Shown: piece by piece, positions 48,350-60,009 of the stretch | Layout: each line of letters begins with the position of its first letter | Numbering within the stretch: the first letter of the stretch is position 1 | NCBI GenBank assembly: GCA_030562195.1 | Contig: JAUJPP010000011.1 | Coordinates: forward strand, 4,836,001 to 4,900,000 | From: Nipponacmea schrenckii | Taxonomy: Eukaryota > Mollusca > Gastropoda > Lottiidae | DNA length: 64,000 nt | Direction of reading: 5' to 3' | Notes under the pieces: generated by a model | The model's database searches: none | The model's input: the letters and a program-made list of their open reading frames with translations, nothing else | Told to the model about the DNA's origin: nothing | Translations under genes and position numbers: made by a program

Positions 48350-49600
48350 TTTATACGCCCACATTATAATATGGTCGTATATTGTCGTCACCCCTGTCCG
48401 TTCGTCCGTCGGTCCGTCGGTCTTTCGGTCCGTCCGTCCACAATTGCTTGTGAACGCAATAGAGGCTACAGTTTTTGTCGGATTTGAATGAAACTTGCTG
48501 TGATCATTTATATTGATGAGATCTCGGACAAGTTCGAAATTGGCGATTTTTAGATGAATGATTTTTGAGTTATTGCACTTGACTTAGCCCAAAAAGCTCA
48601 AAATTGGCTTGTGAACGCGATTAGAACCAATTTTCCCTTGATTTAAAAGAAATTTTGTTATCATTTATATTGATGAAATCTGGACAAGTTTGAAAATTTC
48701 GATTTTTGGTGAACGTTTTTTGGAGTTTTTTTTGGCCTTGTGAACGCGATTGAGATTCAGTTTTCATCGGATTTAAATGAAGCTTTCTGTGATCATTCAT
48801 ATTGATGAGATCTCGGACAAGTTCGAAATTGGCGATTTTTCGATGAACGTTTTTTGAGTTATTGCTTTTGACTTAGCTAAAACGAGTCAAAATTGGCTTG
48901 TGAACGCGATTGAGATTACAGTTTTCATCGGATTTAAATGAAACTTGCTGTGATCATTTATATTGATGAGATCTCGGACAAGTTCGAAATTGGCGATTTT
49001 TCGATGAACGTTTTTTGAGTTATTGCTTTTGACTTAGCTAAAACGAGTCAAAATTGGCTTGTGAACGCGATTGAGATTACAGTTTTCATCGGATTTAAAT
49101 GAAACTTTCTGTGATCATTTATATTGATGAGATCTCGGACAAGTTCGAAATTGGCGATTTTTAGATGAATGGTTTTTGAGTTATTGCACTTGACTTAGTC
49201 AAAACGCCTCAAAATTGGCTTGTGAACGCGATTGAGAGCACAATTTCCATTTGATTTGAATGAAATTTGGTGTTATCATTTATATTGTTGAAATCTTGGA
49301 CAAGTTTGATCGTGAGGATTTTTGGGTGAACGTTTTTTGAGTTATTGGCCTTGACTAAGTCAAATTGCGTCGAAATAGACTTGTGAACACGATTGAGACA
49401 GCAGTTTTCATCTGATTGGAATGAAATTTTGTGTGATCTTTGAAGTTGATGTCATCTTGGTCATGTTCGAATTGACGTTTCGATATACTGTGTTTGAGTT
49501 ATTGCACTTGACTTAGTCAAAACGCGGCTTGTGATTGCGATAGACAATACATTTTTCATCTGATTTTAATGAAATTTGGTGTGAACACTTTTATACTATG
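48350..49600. mobile_element. Insertion of a tandem-repeat-bearing element into LINE copy 2
   Basis: Compared with LINE copy 1 near 38220, the C-side copy is interrupted: a TATAAAA-like sequence occurs at both edges (about 48350 and 49588), suggesting a target duplication of about 7 bp. The insert starts CGCCCACATTATAATATGG, has CCGTCCGTC-rich sequence at 48395-48440, then six diverged ~165-bp units with TGTGAACGCGATTGAGAT, TCGGACAAGTTCGAAATTGG and TTTTTTGAGTTATTG. No protein is evident. Family unknown to me. Confidence 0.65.
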
Positions 49601-50455
49601 ATAACAGGGACATTTTAATACAGGTATTGAGTGTTGGGTTGCAGAGAGACGTATATATTATATATAACCACTGAAGGAATGTTTGCCTTATATGTTTTTA
49701 AAATTGTGTAGGTATTTCCATTTGGATCTTTCGTTCTCATTATGGGTAGTTTCAATGTTGGCTCTTGATATCAAAAATTGAATATATTTAGTTTCACGTT
49801 TTACTTTACTTTGATAGATAAAGTATTTTGTCAGAATTTGTCTATGATTTGATGTATCTTGCTCCATATTTGTTGTGTATATACGCATTGAATAAATAAA
49901 TGATCTATTGTTTCTATGGTAGAATTGCTAAAGTCGCAAAGTGTTGTTTCAGTTAATTTGAATTAAAAGTGTACAATTTAAATAGATCATTTTCTTTATA
50001 TATTTGTACTGAAAATTTCGAGTTTTTTCATCTGAACAATATAGATTTTGGAATGTCGAGTTGATATCCGTTTCCTGTAATGTGATTTCCAACTCTTCTT
50101 CCCATTTTATAATTGAGTTTGGCTTTATAAACTTAGCATTGATACGTTTTTTGTAAATGTCTTTTGGTTTTATTGTATTATAGTTGATGTGGTAGAATTT
50201 GGTCAAATTATATGTTATATCTGGGTTAAGATTTGTTATATAATTTGTATCGACTGGGGCAAGAGTTTTATTGTTTAAAATTTTAACTTTCACACTTGTT
50301 CGCAGAATAACAGTTTTATAACCTTTTACTATAAGCTTATCACAATCAGTAAGATTATGTTGCGAGTTTTTAATGAAATCTGATGAAAAAAGAAAATTAT
50401 GTTTAATTAGGTTTGAAATTGTGCATGTATTTACGGTGGATCGTTTAGGACACAT
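49601..50455 (-). pseudogene. Non-LTR retrotransposon ORF2 3' fragment, copy 2
   Basis: Inverted copy of the 37280-38220 LINE fragment, with the tail remnant at 48290-48345 beyond the insertion. The 168-codon open frame ends at the same frameshift site as copy 1 (about 49945). It has an internal deletion of about 130 bp, between short GACAAA-type repeats, relative to copy 1, near 49840. It also has S for the second Cys of the C-x2-C motif. Because the frameshift is shared, the fragment was dead before the block was duplicated. Confidence 0.75.
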
Positions 50456-50547
50456 TTTTGTCTTTTGATTTTTTATTTAAGTTTGCAGAAGTTTTATTTT
50501 TGTTCGCCGAATTATCAGTTTTTGTCCGCGATTTTTTATTTAAGAAG

Positions 50548-50737
50548 TTTGCAGAATTATTATTTTTGTTCACAGATTTATTATTTTTGTTCACCGATTT
50601 ATTATCGGTGAACAAAATAATAAGTCGGTGAACAAAAATAATAAATCGGTGAACAAAAATAATAAATCTGTGAACAAAAATAATAAATCGGTGAACAAAA
50701 ATAATAAATCTGTGAACAAAAATAATAATTCTGCAAA
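50548..50737. repeat. Large palindrome at the C/D unit junction
   Basis: About 53 bases from 50548 (TTTGCAGAATTATTATTTTT) to 50600 are the reverse complement of 50685-50737. Between them lie further direct units GGTGAACAAAAATAATAAAT, and ATTTATTATCGGTGAAC at 50608 adds internal symmetry. It separates LINE copy 2 from the 26-bp minisatellite. Confidence 0.88.
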
Positions 50738-50739
50738 CT

Positions 50740-51445
50740 GAGATTTACAATCATGGTGTTCTACAGAGATTTACAAGCATGATGTTCTACAGAGATTTAC
50801 AAGCATGGTGTTCTACAGAGATTTACAAGCATGGTGTTCCACAGAGATTTACAAGCATGGTGTTCTACAGAGATTTACAAGCATGGTGTTCTACAGAGAT
50901 TTACAAGCATGGTGTTCTCCAGAGATTCACAATCATGGTGTTCTACAGAGATTTACAAGCATGGTGTTCTACAGAGATTTACAAGCATGGTGTTCTACAG
51001 AGATTTACAAGCATGATGTTCTACAGAGATTTACAAGCATGGTGTTCTACAGAGATTTACGAGCATGGTGTTCTACAGAGATTTACAAGCATGATGTTCT
51101 ACAGAGATTTACAGGCATGGTGTTCTACAGAGATTTACAAGCATGGTGTTCTACAGAGATTTACAAGCATGGTGTTCTACAGAGATTTACAAACATGGTG
51201 TTCTACAGAGATTTACAAACATGGTGTTCTACAGAGATTTACAGGCATGGTGTTCTACAGAGGTTTACAAGCATGGTGTTCTACAGAGATTTACAAGCAT
51301 GGTGTTCTACAGAGATTTACAAGCATGGTGTTCAACAGAGATTTACAAGCATGGTGTTCTACAGAGATTTACAAGCATGGTGTTCTACAGAGGTTTAGAA
51401 GCATGGTGTTCTACAGAGATTTACAAGCATGGTGTTCTCGTAAAT
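50740..51445. repeat. 26-bp minisatellite 3' of copy D
   Basis: About 27 units of AGAGATTTACAAGCATGGTG plus TTCTAC. It is the inverted and expanded counterpart of 22830-22995. Long open frames exist in all three plus-strand frames, which shows that they are repeat artefacts. Confidence 0.95.
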
Positions 51446-51800
51446 TAAGCATATTTAATCCACCTTTAAACTTATATTGATAAATAACTTTTTTATCCTA
51501 AGCTTATCTTGACGACATGTGATTCACACAATTATGCTTTTAATGCATCCTGCATGGCTTTGCACTTTTTCATTAGCCCATTAGGCAATATAGTAATATA
51601 TCCGGAGAGACGAGTAATTATGGGCAAGTAATATATCCGGAGGGGCAGGTGATATATCCGAAGGGGCAAGTAATATATCCGGAGAGGCAAGTAATATATC
51701 CGGAGGGGCAGGTGATATATCCGGAGGGGCAGGTAACATATCCGAATGGGCAATGGGTATGGTCAGTCATCCTTAAAATTGAAAGTAGAAACCCACTTAC

Positions 51801-53604
51801 CAAATCCATCAGGAGTAATAGGTTTATGGTCATTCGTCCTTAAAGCATTCTTATATTTATCTTTTGGTGAGGTATTGAGTTGAGTTTTATCCTGAGTTTG
51901 AAGATTGACCTTTGTAACCTGTTGACGTTCACGGTTGAATATAGCCAAACCTTGTTGGAGAAGGAAATTAAAAATTGGCTCTTGTCGTTGGATTTTCTTG
52001 GAAGCTTTTCCTGAAAAAAAGATTACCTTGAACTTATAACGTGTTATAACATGAAAGAATCAGAGATTTTCAACCCCTGGCGATTTTTTAAATTGTGGGG
52101 TAAGGAAGCGCTGTAGATTAATTCTATTAAGGTATTGCACGGAAACTCTTAGAGAAAAATCACGAAATAGTGAGGCTTTATTGCAATTCTCGGTCTAGAT
52201 ATATATTTGCTTTAGCTGGTTTGTCAACAATATATAGAAACGATATTTAGTGTGGTTTATATAACACTATACGTCTTTATTTTTATTAGATCTATTATTG
52301 TGCTGTATCAACTTTTTTTGTTTGCTCTGTAAGAATATTTATCAAAATCTTACCAAGTTTAACATGTCGCTTCGCTTTCACTCTTGTTAAATCGTCTCTG
52401 TCTTTAGTAACGGATATTTCGCCTAAATCTGAACTGTTGAACTCTTGCTTGAGTCGGTTCTCAGCGACTACTAGTGGTTTCTGAGACTCTGTGTTGCTAG
52501 GTACTGTATACCAGCCACGGGAGAGAAGATTCTTACAAAGCCCTTCTTTATCCATAGTGCCTACAAATAAATCATCTGTTTATTAGAACACTGTTATAAT
52601 GTGAAGAACATGGAATGGATTTATTTTAGAACTTGAGATTTTCTGGTACGATTTTTAGAATCTAGTCGACTGCTGTAATATTCTTCGAAATCTTACCATC
52701 TTTAGCATGTCCTGTTGTTTTACCACTTCCGTTAAATACGTCAGCCCCTTCATTAAATTGGCTACCAACATGTCTAAGAGCTCCACCAGGTTCAGCTCTA
52801 GCTGCTGTAAGTTTACCAGAGTCTGTGTTGCTCTGTACAGCAAACCATCCTTTCGAGAGCAAACTCTCGCGCATCTCCTTCTTATCCATAGTTTCTACAA
52901 ATAAAAATAAATGTTTGTGTTTGTTAGAAAACTGTTACAGTGTCAAGTACAACAGAACTATTCTTCACTCCAGGATATAGCACCAGGAATAGAACTCAAT
53001 GAAACTGGGTGGGTGGGGACAACTGTTTTACTTCTTGATTAATGAACAGCCATCTGAATTTTGAATCATGCGGAAATGTTCTATGGGTGAAGCGAAAGAA
53101 AGAAACATTTATATTTTGCAAGGATAACAATTGTGACCCTGTCCTTTCTATCAGCTGATCCTTGGACAAATCTCTTGACAATGATCTTACCGGTTTATCA
53201 GAACCCATTTACAGCTGAGAGGACTGGAATTATGGGTGTGAAGCTGCCTTGAATAAAGAATCGACATTTACAAAAAACAGACAATTTGTGAAGGATCGAT
53301 CCTTTTCATTCATTCCTATACAAAATTTTTTACGTTTTCCACAAAAGACAGACCATTATTGGACACACTTACCCCGGCCTTGTCCTGTTTTCAGTGAGCT
53401 TTCACCCGGAGTCAACATGTTCAACAATGTCTCTATATTGCTCTTGGGTTCAAGCAGCAGTTTTCCATTGAAGGTTCCAATATCACCATTGTCATTTACT
53501 TCGTTCTTCTTTGGAGTGGAATGAAATTCTCCAAGAGAAACAAACCACCCACGTTTTAGAAGATTTACACGTACATTAGCACGAGCATTTTCAACGTAAG
53601 CCAT
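51801..53604 (-). CDS. Copy D: LLxxGW-repeat gene lacking exon 5
   Basis: Exons on the minus strand: 53604-53373, 52894-52697, 52560-52354, 52010-51801. All four are open, with lengths 232, 198, 207 and 210 and phase 1 joins. Modules: LLKRGWF, LLSKGWF, LLSRGWY, LLQQGLA. After the exon 4 donor comes intron minisatellite (51600-51740), then directly the 3' flank (CATTAGCCCATTAGGCA at 51569), so exon 5 and its acceptor are deleted. A product could still end by intron retention (GKWVSTFNFKDD, stop at about 51763). It is either a truncated functional copy or a pseudogene. Confidence 0.7.
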
Positions 53605-53719
53605 TTCTACAATAAATGATAATGAAAATAAAATTACATCAAAATTGGACAGAATTTACGGATATTTTTATATAAATCAACGAAATTTAGTGAAATTAGC
53701 ACACACCTGAAGAACTTAC

Positions 53720-53894
53720 CTAATGTTCGTAGTATTCGACCGTTTAAAAGGGTAAATTTAAGACTAATTTCAAATAAATTGAAGTTATGCGTCTTAACGT
53801 TCCAACAAAATGTCGAATAATTTAAGAATTATTACCTAACGTTATTATGACGTCACAGTCAATAATGCCTTGCAAAATGCTGTATGCTGATTGG
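53720..53894 (-). promoter_or_regulatory. Copy D promoter and non-coding first exon
   Basis: Reverse CCAAT (53890-53894), TGACGTCA (53848-53855), and a 5' UTR exon ending at 53720 with a GTAAGT donor. Layout as in the other copies. Confidence 0.58.
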
Positions 53895-54681
53895 TTAAGA
53901 GACTCCCCACCCCACTCTTTTGTCAAAATTAACCTTTTTTGTATTTCTACGTTTCAAATTGTACTTTATGGACGTTGCAGTATCATGTACATGACCGTAA
54001 AGGAAGAATTGTACAGACTATCCCATAAATGTACATCAAACAAAAACACCACCATGAATAAACCTCTCCATTCCTAAATCGAAACGTTGTAAAGATAGGG
54101 GAAGGGAAACAGCCATAACATTGTCCCAAGGTTGGACTTAAAGCTTAAATCATTGACAGCGAATCAGTCATAGATTGAGTGGAATAATGAGCGCGTCCAT
54201 CCTGTTTCGTTATCTGATGTTCTCGAAGACCAAGTTGTTATATTTTGAGCAATACTACAATTATCAAATAAAAAGAAAAGGGGTATGCTTGTGTAAAGGA
54301 TCTGTAAAAACTCTTTATTTAACATGGGTACAGAAAGGTAATCTAAGACGTAAAGAGTTCGATTGAAGTAATTGCATCGCAATATGCGAGTTAAAATAAC
54401 TTTTTTTTATCCTTAATACGCTTATCTTGACGATCTGTGATTAACTCAATTATGTTTTTAATGCATCCTGCATGGCGTTGCTCTTCTTCATTAGCCCATT
54501 AGGCACAGAAGAGTAGGACGTAAAACTCCAATCATTTCATTTACATAAATAAGATAGTTTCAAAAATATATAAATCTATTTATTCCAAAATATAATATAA
54601 AAAATAATTATTTAAGATTTGGTATTCCGTGTTTGAAAGACTTGATGGTGTACTGTGTATATGATTTTCCCATTTTGATCT

Positions 54682-57005
54682 TCAATCCTCATTTATTTCA
54701 CTTTCAATCAATTTTCTGGATCGTTTTAGAAATTTTCTTAAGAACCTTTTCTTCTGTTGACATGCTCCTATATAAAAATAATAATTCAATAATAATATAT
54801 ATAAGATAAATGAAATGAGTTATATTCTGTTATGTTCTTTTTTACGCCTTATCAGGCCGGTAGTCGGACTTGATTTGTTTGTAGGGGCAAGTTATATATC
54901 CGGAGGGGCAAGTAATATATCCGAAAGGGCAAGTAATATATCCGGAGGGGCAAGGCAATATCCGAGATGGGCAAGTAATATATCCGGAGAGGCGGGTAAT
55001 TATGGGCAAGTAATATATACGGAGGGTCAGTGATATATCCGAAGGGGCAAGTAATATATCCGGATGGGCAATGGGTATGGTCAGTCATCCTTAAAATTGA
55101 AAGTAGAAACCCACTTACCAAATCCATCAGGAGTAATAGGTTTTTGGTCATTCGTCCTTAAAGCATTCTTATATTTATCTTTTGGTGAGGTATTGAGTTG
55201 AGTTTTATCCTGAGTTTGAAGATTGACCTTTGTAACCTGTTGACGTTCACGGTTGAATATAACCAAACCTTGCTGAAGAAGAAAGTTAAAAGTTGGTTCT
55301 TGTCGTTGGATTTTCTTGGAAGCTTTTCCTGAAAAAATTATTACCTTAAATTTATAACGTGTTATAACATGAAAGAATCAAGTCTAGACCAGAGATTTTC
55401 AACCCCTGGCGATTTCATAAATTGTGGGGTAAGAAAGCGCTGTAGATTAATTCTATTGAGGTATTGCATGGAAACTCTTAGAGAAAAATCACGAAATAGT
55501 GAGGCTTTATAGGGAAGGTCGTTGCAATGGATTAAAGTTCCTGAATAGGGTAATAGAAAGAAAAAGTTTAAAACTCTCGGTCTAGATATATATTTGCAAA
55601 ACCTGGTTATCGATTTTCTAATCCTTGTAAACAATAATAGAAACAATATTTACTATCGTATATACCAATATAGGTCTTTATAAGAAATATACGTATAGAT
55701 AGGTACATCTCGTTAATTAACTTGTTATTTTTATTAAATCCATTATTGTGCTGTATCAACTGTTTTTGTTTGCTCTGTAAGAATATTTATCAAAATCTTA
55801 CCAAGTTTAACATGTCGCTTCGCTTTCACTCTTGTTAAAACGTCTCTGTCTTTAGCAACGGATGTTTCGCCTATATCTGAATTGTTGGACCCTTGCTTGA
55901 GTCGGTTCTCAGCGACTACTAGTGGTTTCTGAGGCTCTGTGTTGCTAGGTACTGTATACCAGCCACGGGAGAGAAGATTCTTACAAAGCCCTTCTTTATC
56001 CATAGTGCCTACAAATAAATCATCTGTTTATTAGAACACTGTTATAATGTGAAGAACATGGCATGGATTTATTTTAGAACTTGAGATTTTCTGGTACGAT
56101 TTTTAGAATCTAGTCGACTGCTGTAATATTCTTCAAAATCTTACCATTTTTAGCATGTCCTGTTGTTTTACCACTTCCGTTTAATACGTCGGCCCCTTCG
56201 TTGAATTGGCTACCAACATGTCTAAGAGGCCCATCAGGTTCAGCTCTAGTTGCTGTAAGCTTACTAGAGTCTGTGTTACTCTGTACAGAAAACCATCCTT
56301 TTGTGAGTAAACTCTCGCGCATCTCCTTCTTATCCATAGTTCCTACAAATAAAATAAATGTTTGTGTTTGTTAGAAAACTGTTACAGTGTCAATTTCAAC
56401 AGAACTATTCTTAACTCCAGGATATAGCACCAGGAATAGAACCCAATGAAACTGGGTGGGTGGGGACAACTGTTTTACTTCTTGATTAATGAACAGCCAT
56501 CTGAATTTTGAATCATGCGGAAATGTTCTATGGGTGAAGTGAAAGAAAGAAACATTTATATTTTTCAAGCATAACAACTAAGTCCACAGTGACCCTGTCC
56601 TTTCTATCAGCTGATCCTTGGACAAATCTCTTGACAATGATCTTACCGGTTTATCAGAACCCATTCACAGCTGAGTGGACTGGAATTATGGGTGTGAAGC
56701 TGCTTTGAATACAGAATCGACATTTAGTTACGTTTTCCACAAAAGACAGACCAGTATTGGACACACTTACCCCGGCATTGTCCTGTTTTCAGTGAGATTT
56801 CACCCGGAGTCAACATATTCAACAATATCTCTATATTGTTCTTGGGTTTCCATTCCAGCTGTTTTCCGTTGAAGGTTCCAATATCACCATTGTCATTTAC
56901 TTCGTTCTTCTTTGGGGTGAAATGAAATTCTCCAAGAGAAATAAACCACCCACGTTTTAGAAGATTTACACGTACATTAGCACGAGCATTTTCAACGTAA
57001 GCCAT
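54682..57005 (-). CDS. Copy E: intact five-exon LLxxGW-repeat gene
   Basis: Exons on the minus strand: 57005-56771, 56342-56145, 56008-55802, 55328-55119, 54767-54682. All phase 1, 311 residues. Exon 1 has the same LEWKPKNN insertion as A, which links A and E. Modules: LLKRGWF, LLTKGWF, LLSRGWY, LLQQGLV; basic tail KKRFLRKFLKRSRK. Intron 4 holds a short GGATATATTACTTGCCC array (54890-55070) and intron 3 has small insertions relative to A. Retention of intron 4 would end at GKWVSTFNFKDD. Family and function unknown to me. Confidence 0.82.
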
Positions 57006-57120
57006 TTCTACAATAAATGATAATGAAAATAAAATTACATCGAAATTCGACGGAAGTTACGGATATTTTTATATAAATCAAGGAAATATAGTAAAATTAA
57101 CGCACCACTGAAGAACTTAC

Positions 57121-57294
57121 CTAATGTTCGTAGTATTCGACCGTTTAAAAGGTAAATTTAAGACTAATTTCAAATAAATTGAAGTTATGCGTCTTAACGT
57201 TCCAACAAAATGTCGAATAATGTAAGCATTATTACCTAACGTTATTATGACGTCATAGTCAATAACGCCTTGCAAAATGCTTTACGCTGATTGG
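57121..57294 (-). promoter_or_regulatory. Copy E promoter and non-coding first exon
   Basis: Reverse CCAAT (57290-57294), TGACGTCA (57248-57255), and a 5' UTR exon ending at 57121 with a GTAAGT donor. As in A, a tandem array and a second CRE-bearing first-exon-like block lie upstream. Confidence 0.6.
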
Positions 57295-57359
57295 TGAATA
57301 GACTCCCCACCCCCACTCTTTATTCAAAATTAAGATTATTTTATAGTTCTACATTTTAA

Positions 57360-57835
57360 ATTAGAACATGGTCCTGTCTAACATTCAGTCCATAGAGAAA
57401 AACATGGACTATTTTTTTACATGGGTCAGAATTAGATCCAATACACAAGAACTATGTCTAACAATCAGCCCATAGAGACAAGCATAAACTCTTTATTTAC
57501 GTGGCCTGTTGAACATTCAGGCCATAGAGTCAAACATTCTTCATGGTCCTGTTTAACATTCAGCCCATGGGGCAAAAATAGACGCTTTATTCTACATGAG
57601 TCAGAAGTATGTCCAAAACACAAGGACATGGATGGTCCTGTCAAAGTTCAGCCCATGGGGACAAACATAGACTCTTTATTTTACATGGTCCTGTTTAACA
57701 TTCAGCCTATGGGGCAAACATGACTCTTTATTTTACACGTGCCAGAATTCTGTCCAAAACACAAGGACATTATCCTTTCTAACATTCAGCAAAACATAGA
57801 CTCTCAATTTTACATGGGTTAGAATTAGGTCCAAT
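57360..57835. repeat. Inverted counterpart of the 19620-20065 tandem repeats
   Basis: Contains GTCCTGTTTAACATTCAGCC and GGGACAAACATAGACTC-type units, reversed relative to the array upstream of copy A. Confidence 0.8.
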
Positions 57836-57874
57836 ACGGAACAGAGCATAACAATCTTATTTAAGGTAACTTAC

Positions 57875-58002
57875 CTTACAAAATGTTGAATAATTTTGGT
57901 TTTCGAGATGAAAATTTGTATTTTTTGTAGAGAGCAAACGCTACACGTCCAAAATATTTCTCAGAAATACTTAGAAATGACGCTCACGTTATTGTGACGT
58001 CA
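57875..58002 (-). promoter_or_regulatory. Upstream alternative promoter/first exon of copy E (putative)
   Basis: TGACGTCA (57995-58002) and a GTAAGT donor after 57875 on the minus strand mirror 19443-19570 upstream of A. The conserved donor is the best sign of use as a first exon. Confidence 0.4.
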
Positions 58003-58239
58003 TAATAAAACCTACTCTTTATTATCTAACAGTGACTTAGATTCTGGATCAGCGGCGGCGTTAGCCTCCCATGGGCAACTGAGAGGGTACTACCATTATT
58101 TTTACACATGTTTTGGTGCATAAACGTATCCGAACTATAATAATTAAGAATCGGAGTACAAATGAGGGTACATTATGTGTATGTGTGTGTGTGTGGGGGG
58201 GGGGCGGTGTTTAAAAGAAGAAGTATAGAGATATGAGAT

Positions 58240-60009
58240 TAAACACTACCGGCTGATATTTCGTGAATCTCCAAAAAATCTCGATTTATGCCGCAGTTGA
58301 GGTTTTGCGGGTAGGGTTTAATGTCTTGGAATTCCGCCCTCCAAATTTCGAATTTTTCATTTACAAAATTAAAGAGTGCATGTGTTATTGAATATGTAAT
58401 ATTGTTTTGACTAATATATCTAAGGTTTTGAAACAGCCCCCCACTCCCCTGATTCCCTTTCTCTCTCACAGTGGTATCTACTCGATATCTAGTTTAGGCC
58501 ACTTCTTGCTTGTCTCACGGAAACTAACGAACTTTGAACGAAGCCTACTTAAGCCCCAAATATAGGCAACTTGTACTCGTTTTAACTTCGGGACAAGAGT
58601 GCTATTCATTTATCAAAATCTTAACACAATACTGTGAAATTACACATAAGAAGGGAATCAAAATTTAATTTTGTGGCAATTTTTTGGGTTTTGATTGTTC
58701 TTGTTTTATCTTATACTTGTTCTACACAGTTGTGTTTTAATGACGTTTTTTTTTAAACCAATCAAAGCGTATACTTGAGCACACGTGCCTTCATAATAAT
58801 GACGAATTGCATTTTTGCTGTTTTGCAAAGTGTTATCATTAAAGGACAACTGTCACTGAATATTTATCAAGTTTATCATAGTTTATTTCCCACTTTTGTT
58901 ATTTAAGTTGCTTATTCGTTTAAATTTGTACATGTATATTTATAATAGTTTTAGGTTTACATTAAAAGATAATGTTACAATTTTTAAATTTTAAAATGTT
59001 CTGATAACGTTATTAGAAATGAATGATACGTCCATGAAGCCTTGATTGCTCCCCTATCGACCCTGATGGTAAACTAAATATCGATAGGACATGCCTTTTC
59101 TTTTAACTGCAGTTAAGCTCAAATTTTTAATGAATATTTGACAAACGATGATGGATCTGTTAATGAAATGGGCAGAACTTGATGATTAGTATGGCTGTTG
59201 TTTTCTATTGTATTTAATTGTTCTTTAACCAATAAAAGGTCTTTTTTTTATGTTCGCAACATAGAGGTGAACGCTTCCCAGAGGAATTCAATCGCTTGGA
59301 CAAAGATCGCTGGCCCAATGCTTCGAATTGTGCATGGAGAGAAGCGAAAAAACGTCGAAGTTCGAATAGGGGTAGCCTAATTTGTCTCTACTAAAATTGA
59401 TCTGAGTTGGTCGGTTGAAAGGATGAACTATCAGTGCGATTCGGATTTACACTTGCAGAGATAGGGGCCGGTCACAATTCGAACAACGGCCCAAAGATTG
59501 GATAAAAAAGCGACAGGATCGGCCACCACAGTTAAAGCAAAGAAGAAACTCTGGGAATTATTCACTAGGACGGTAACCACCCGACAGTCATGGTGTCTTT
59601 ATCTGGCCGCGTCTTTCAGTTTAAATGGATTACCTATTTTTGTGCAAGGTTTCTTTATTACATATATTAGAGACAAATCGATATTGCGAGTTTAGTGAAT
59701 TTTAAAAAAATACACATATAGCTGAAATTGAGCTCTTATCAGATGGTAAAGTTAATATCTAAATGACTATACAGATAGCTGAAATTGAATAAGTTGGTAC
59801 AGCAAATTTTAAATAACTGTACAGAGAGTTGATAATGAGCTCTATCAGATGATTTAGTAAATGTAAAGAAAATTTTCAGATAGCTGAAATTAAGCTTTTT
59901 AAATATCTAGGATATAACTCCAGAGTCAAACGCGCTAAATCTTTTACTACTGAAATTGATATACTATTCCTAGCATCATGTAGATTTCTATTTCTTATGT
60001 TTTTTACAG
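58240..60009. other. Gene-poor interval, possible stray exons
   Basis: The inverted duplication ends near 58320. A GT/G run is at 58180-58205. On plus, 59498-59695 encodes a short frame with one hydrophobic stretch (WCLYLAASFSLNGLPIFVQG) that could be a membrane-protein exon, but I cannot name it. Another frame at 59262-59380 reads ERFPEEFNRLDKDRWPN without recognisable domain. Three GATAGCTGAAATTGA-like repeats occur at 59715-59895. Confidence 0.3.

Larger units (their letters stand above)
19110..58320. repeat. Large convergent inverted duplication carrying five gene copies
   Basis: Sequence from about 19110 onward on + reappears reversed from about 58320 downward. Copies A and B on + face copies C, D and E on -. 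A and E share 5' sequence out to 19110/58320. A and D share the 26-bp minisatellite 3' of the gene. B and C share a LINE fragment upstream of the gene. The arms are not identical: the left arm contains about 14 kb of satellite-rich sequence (23014-37079) where the right arm has only about 280 bp, and the right arm has one extra gene unit. The arms meet at a 500-N gap. Confidence 0.88.

Noticed and set aside
50779..51480. Long plus-strand open frames of 197-233 codons
   Set aside because: They run through the 26-bp minisatellite in every frame; the peptide is just the translated repeat.
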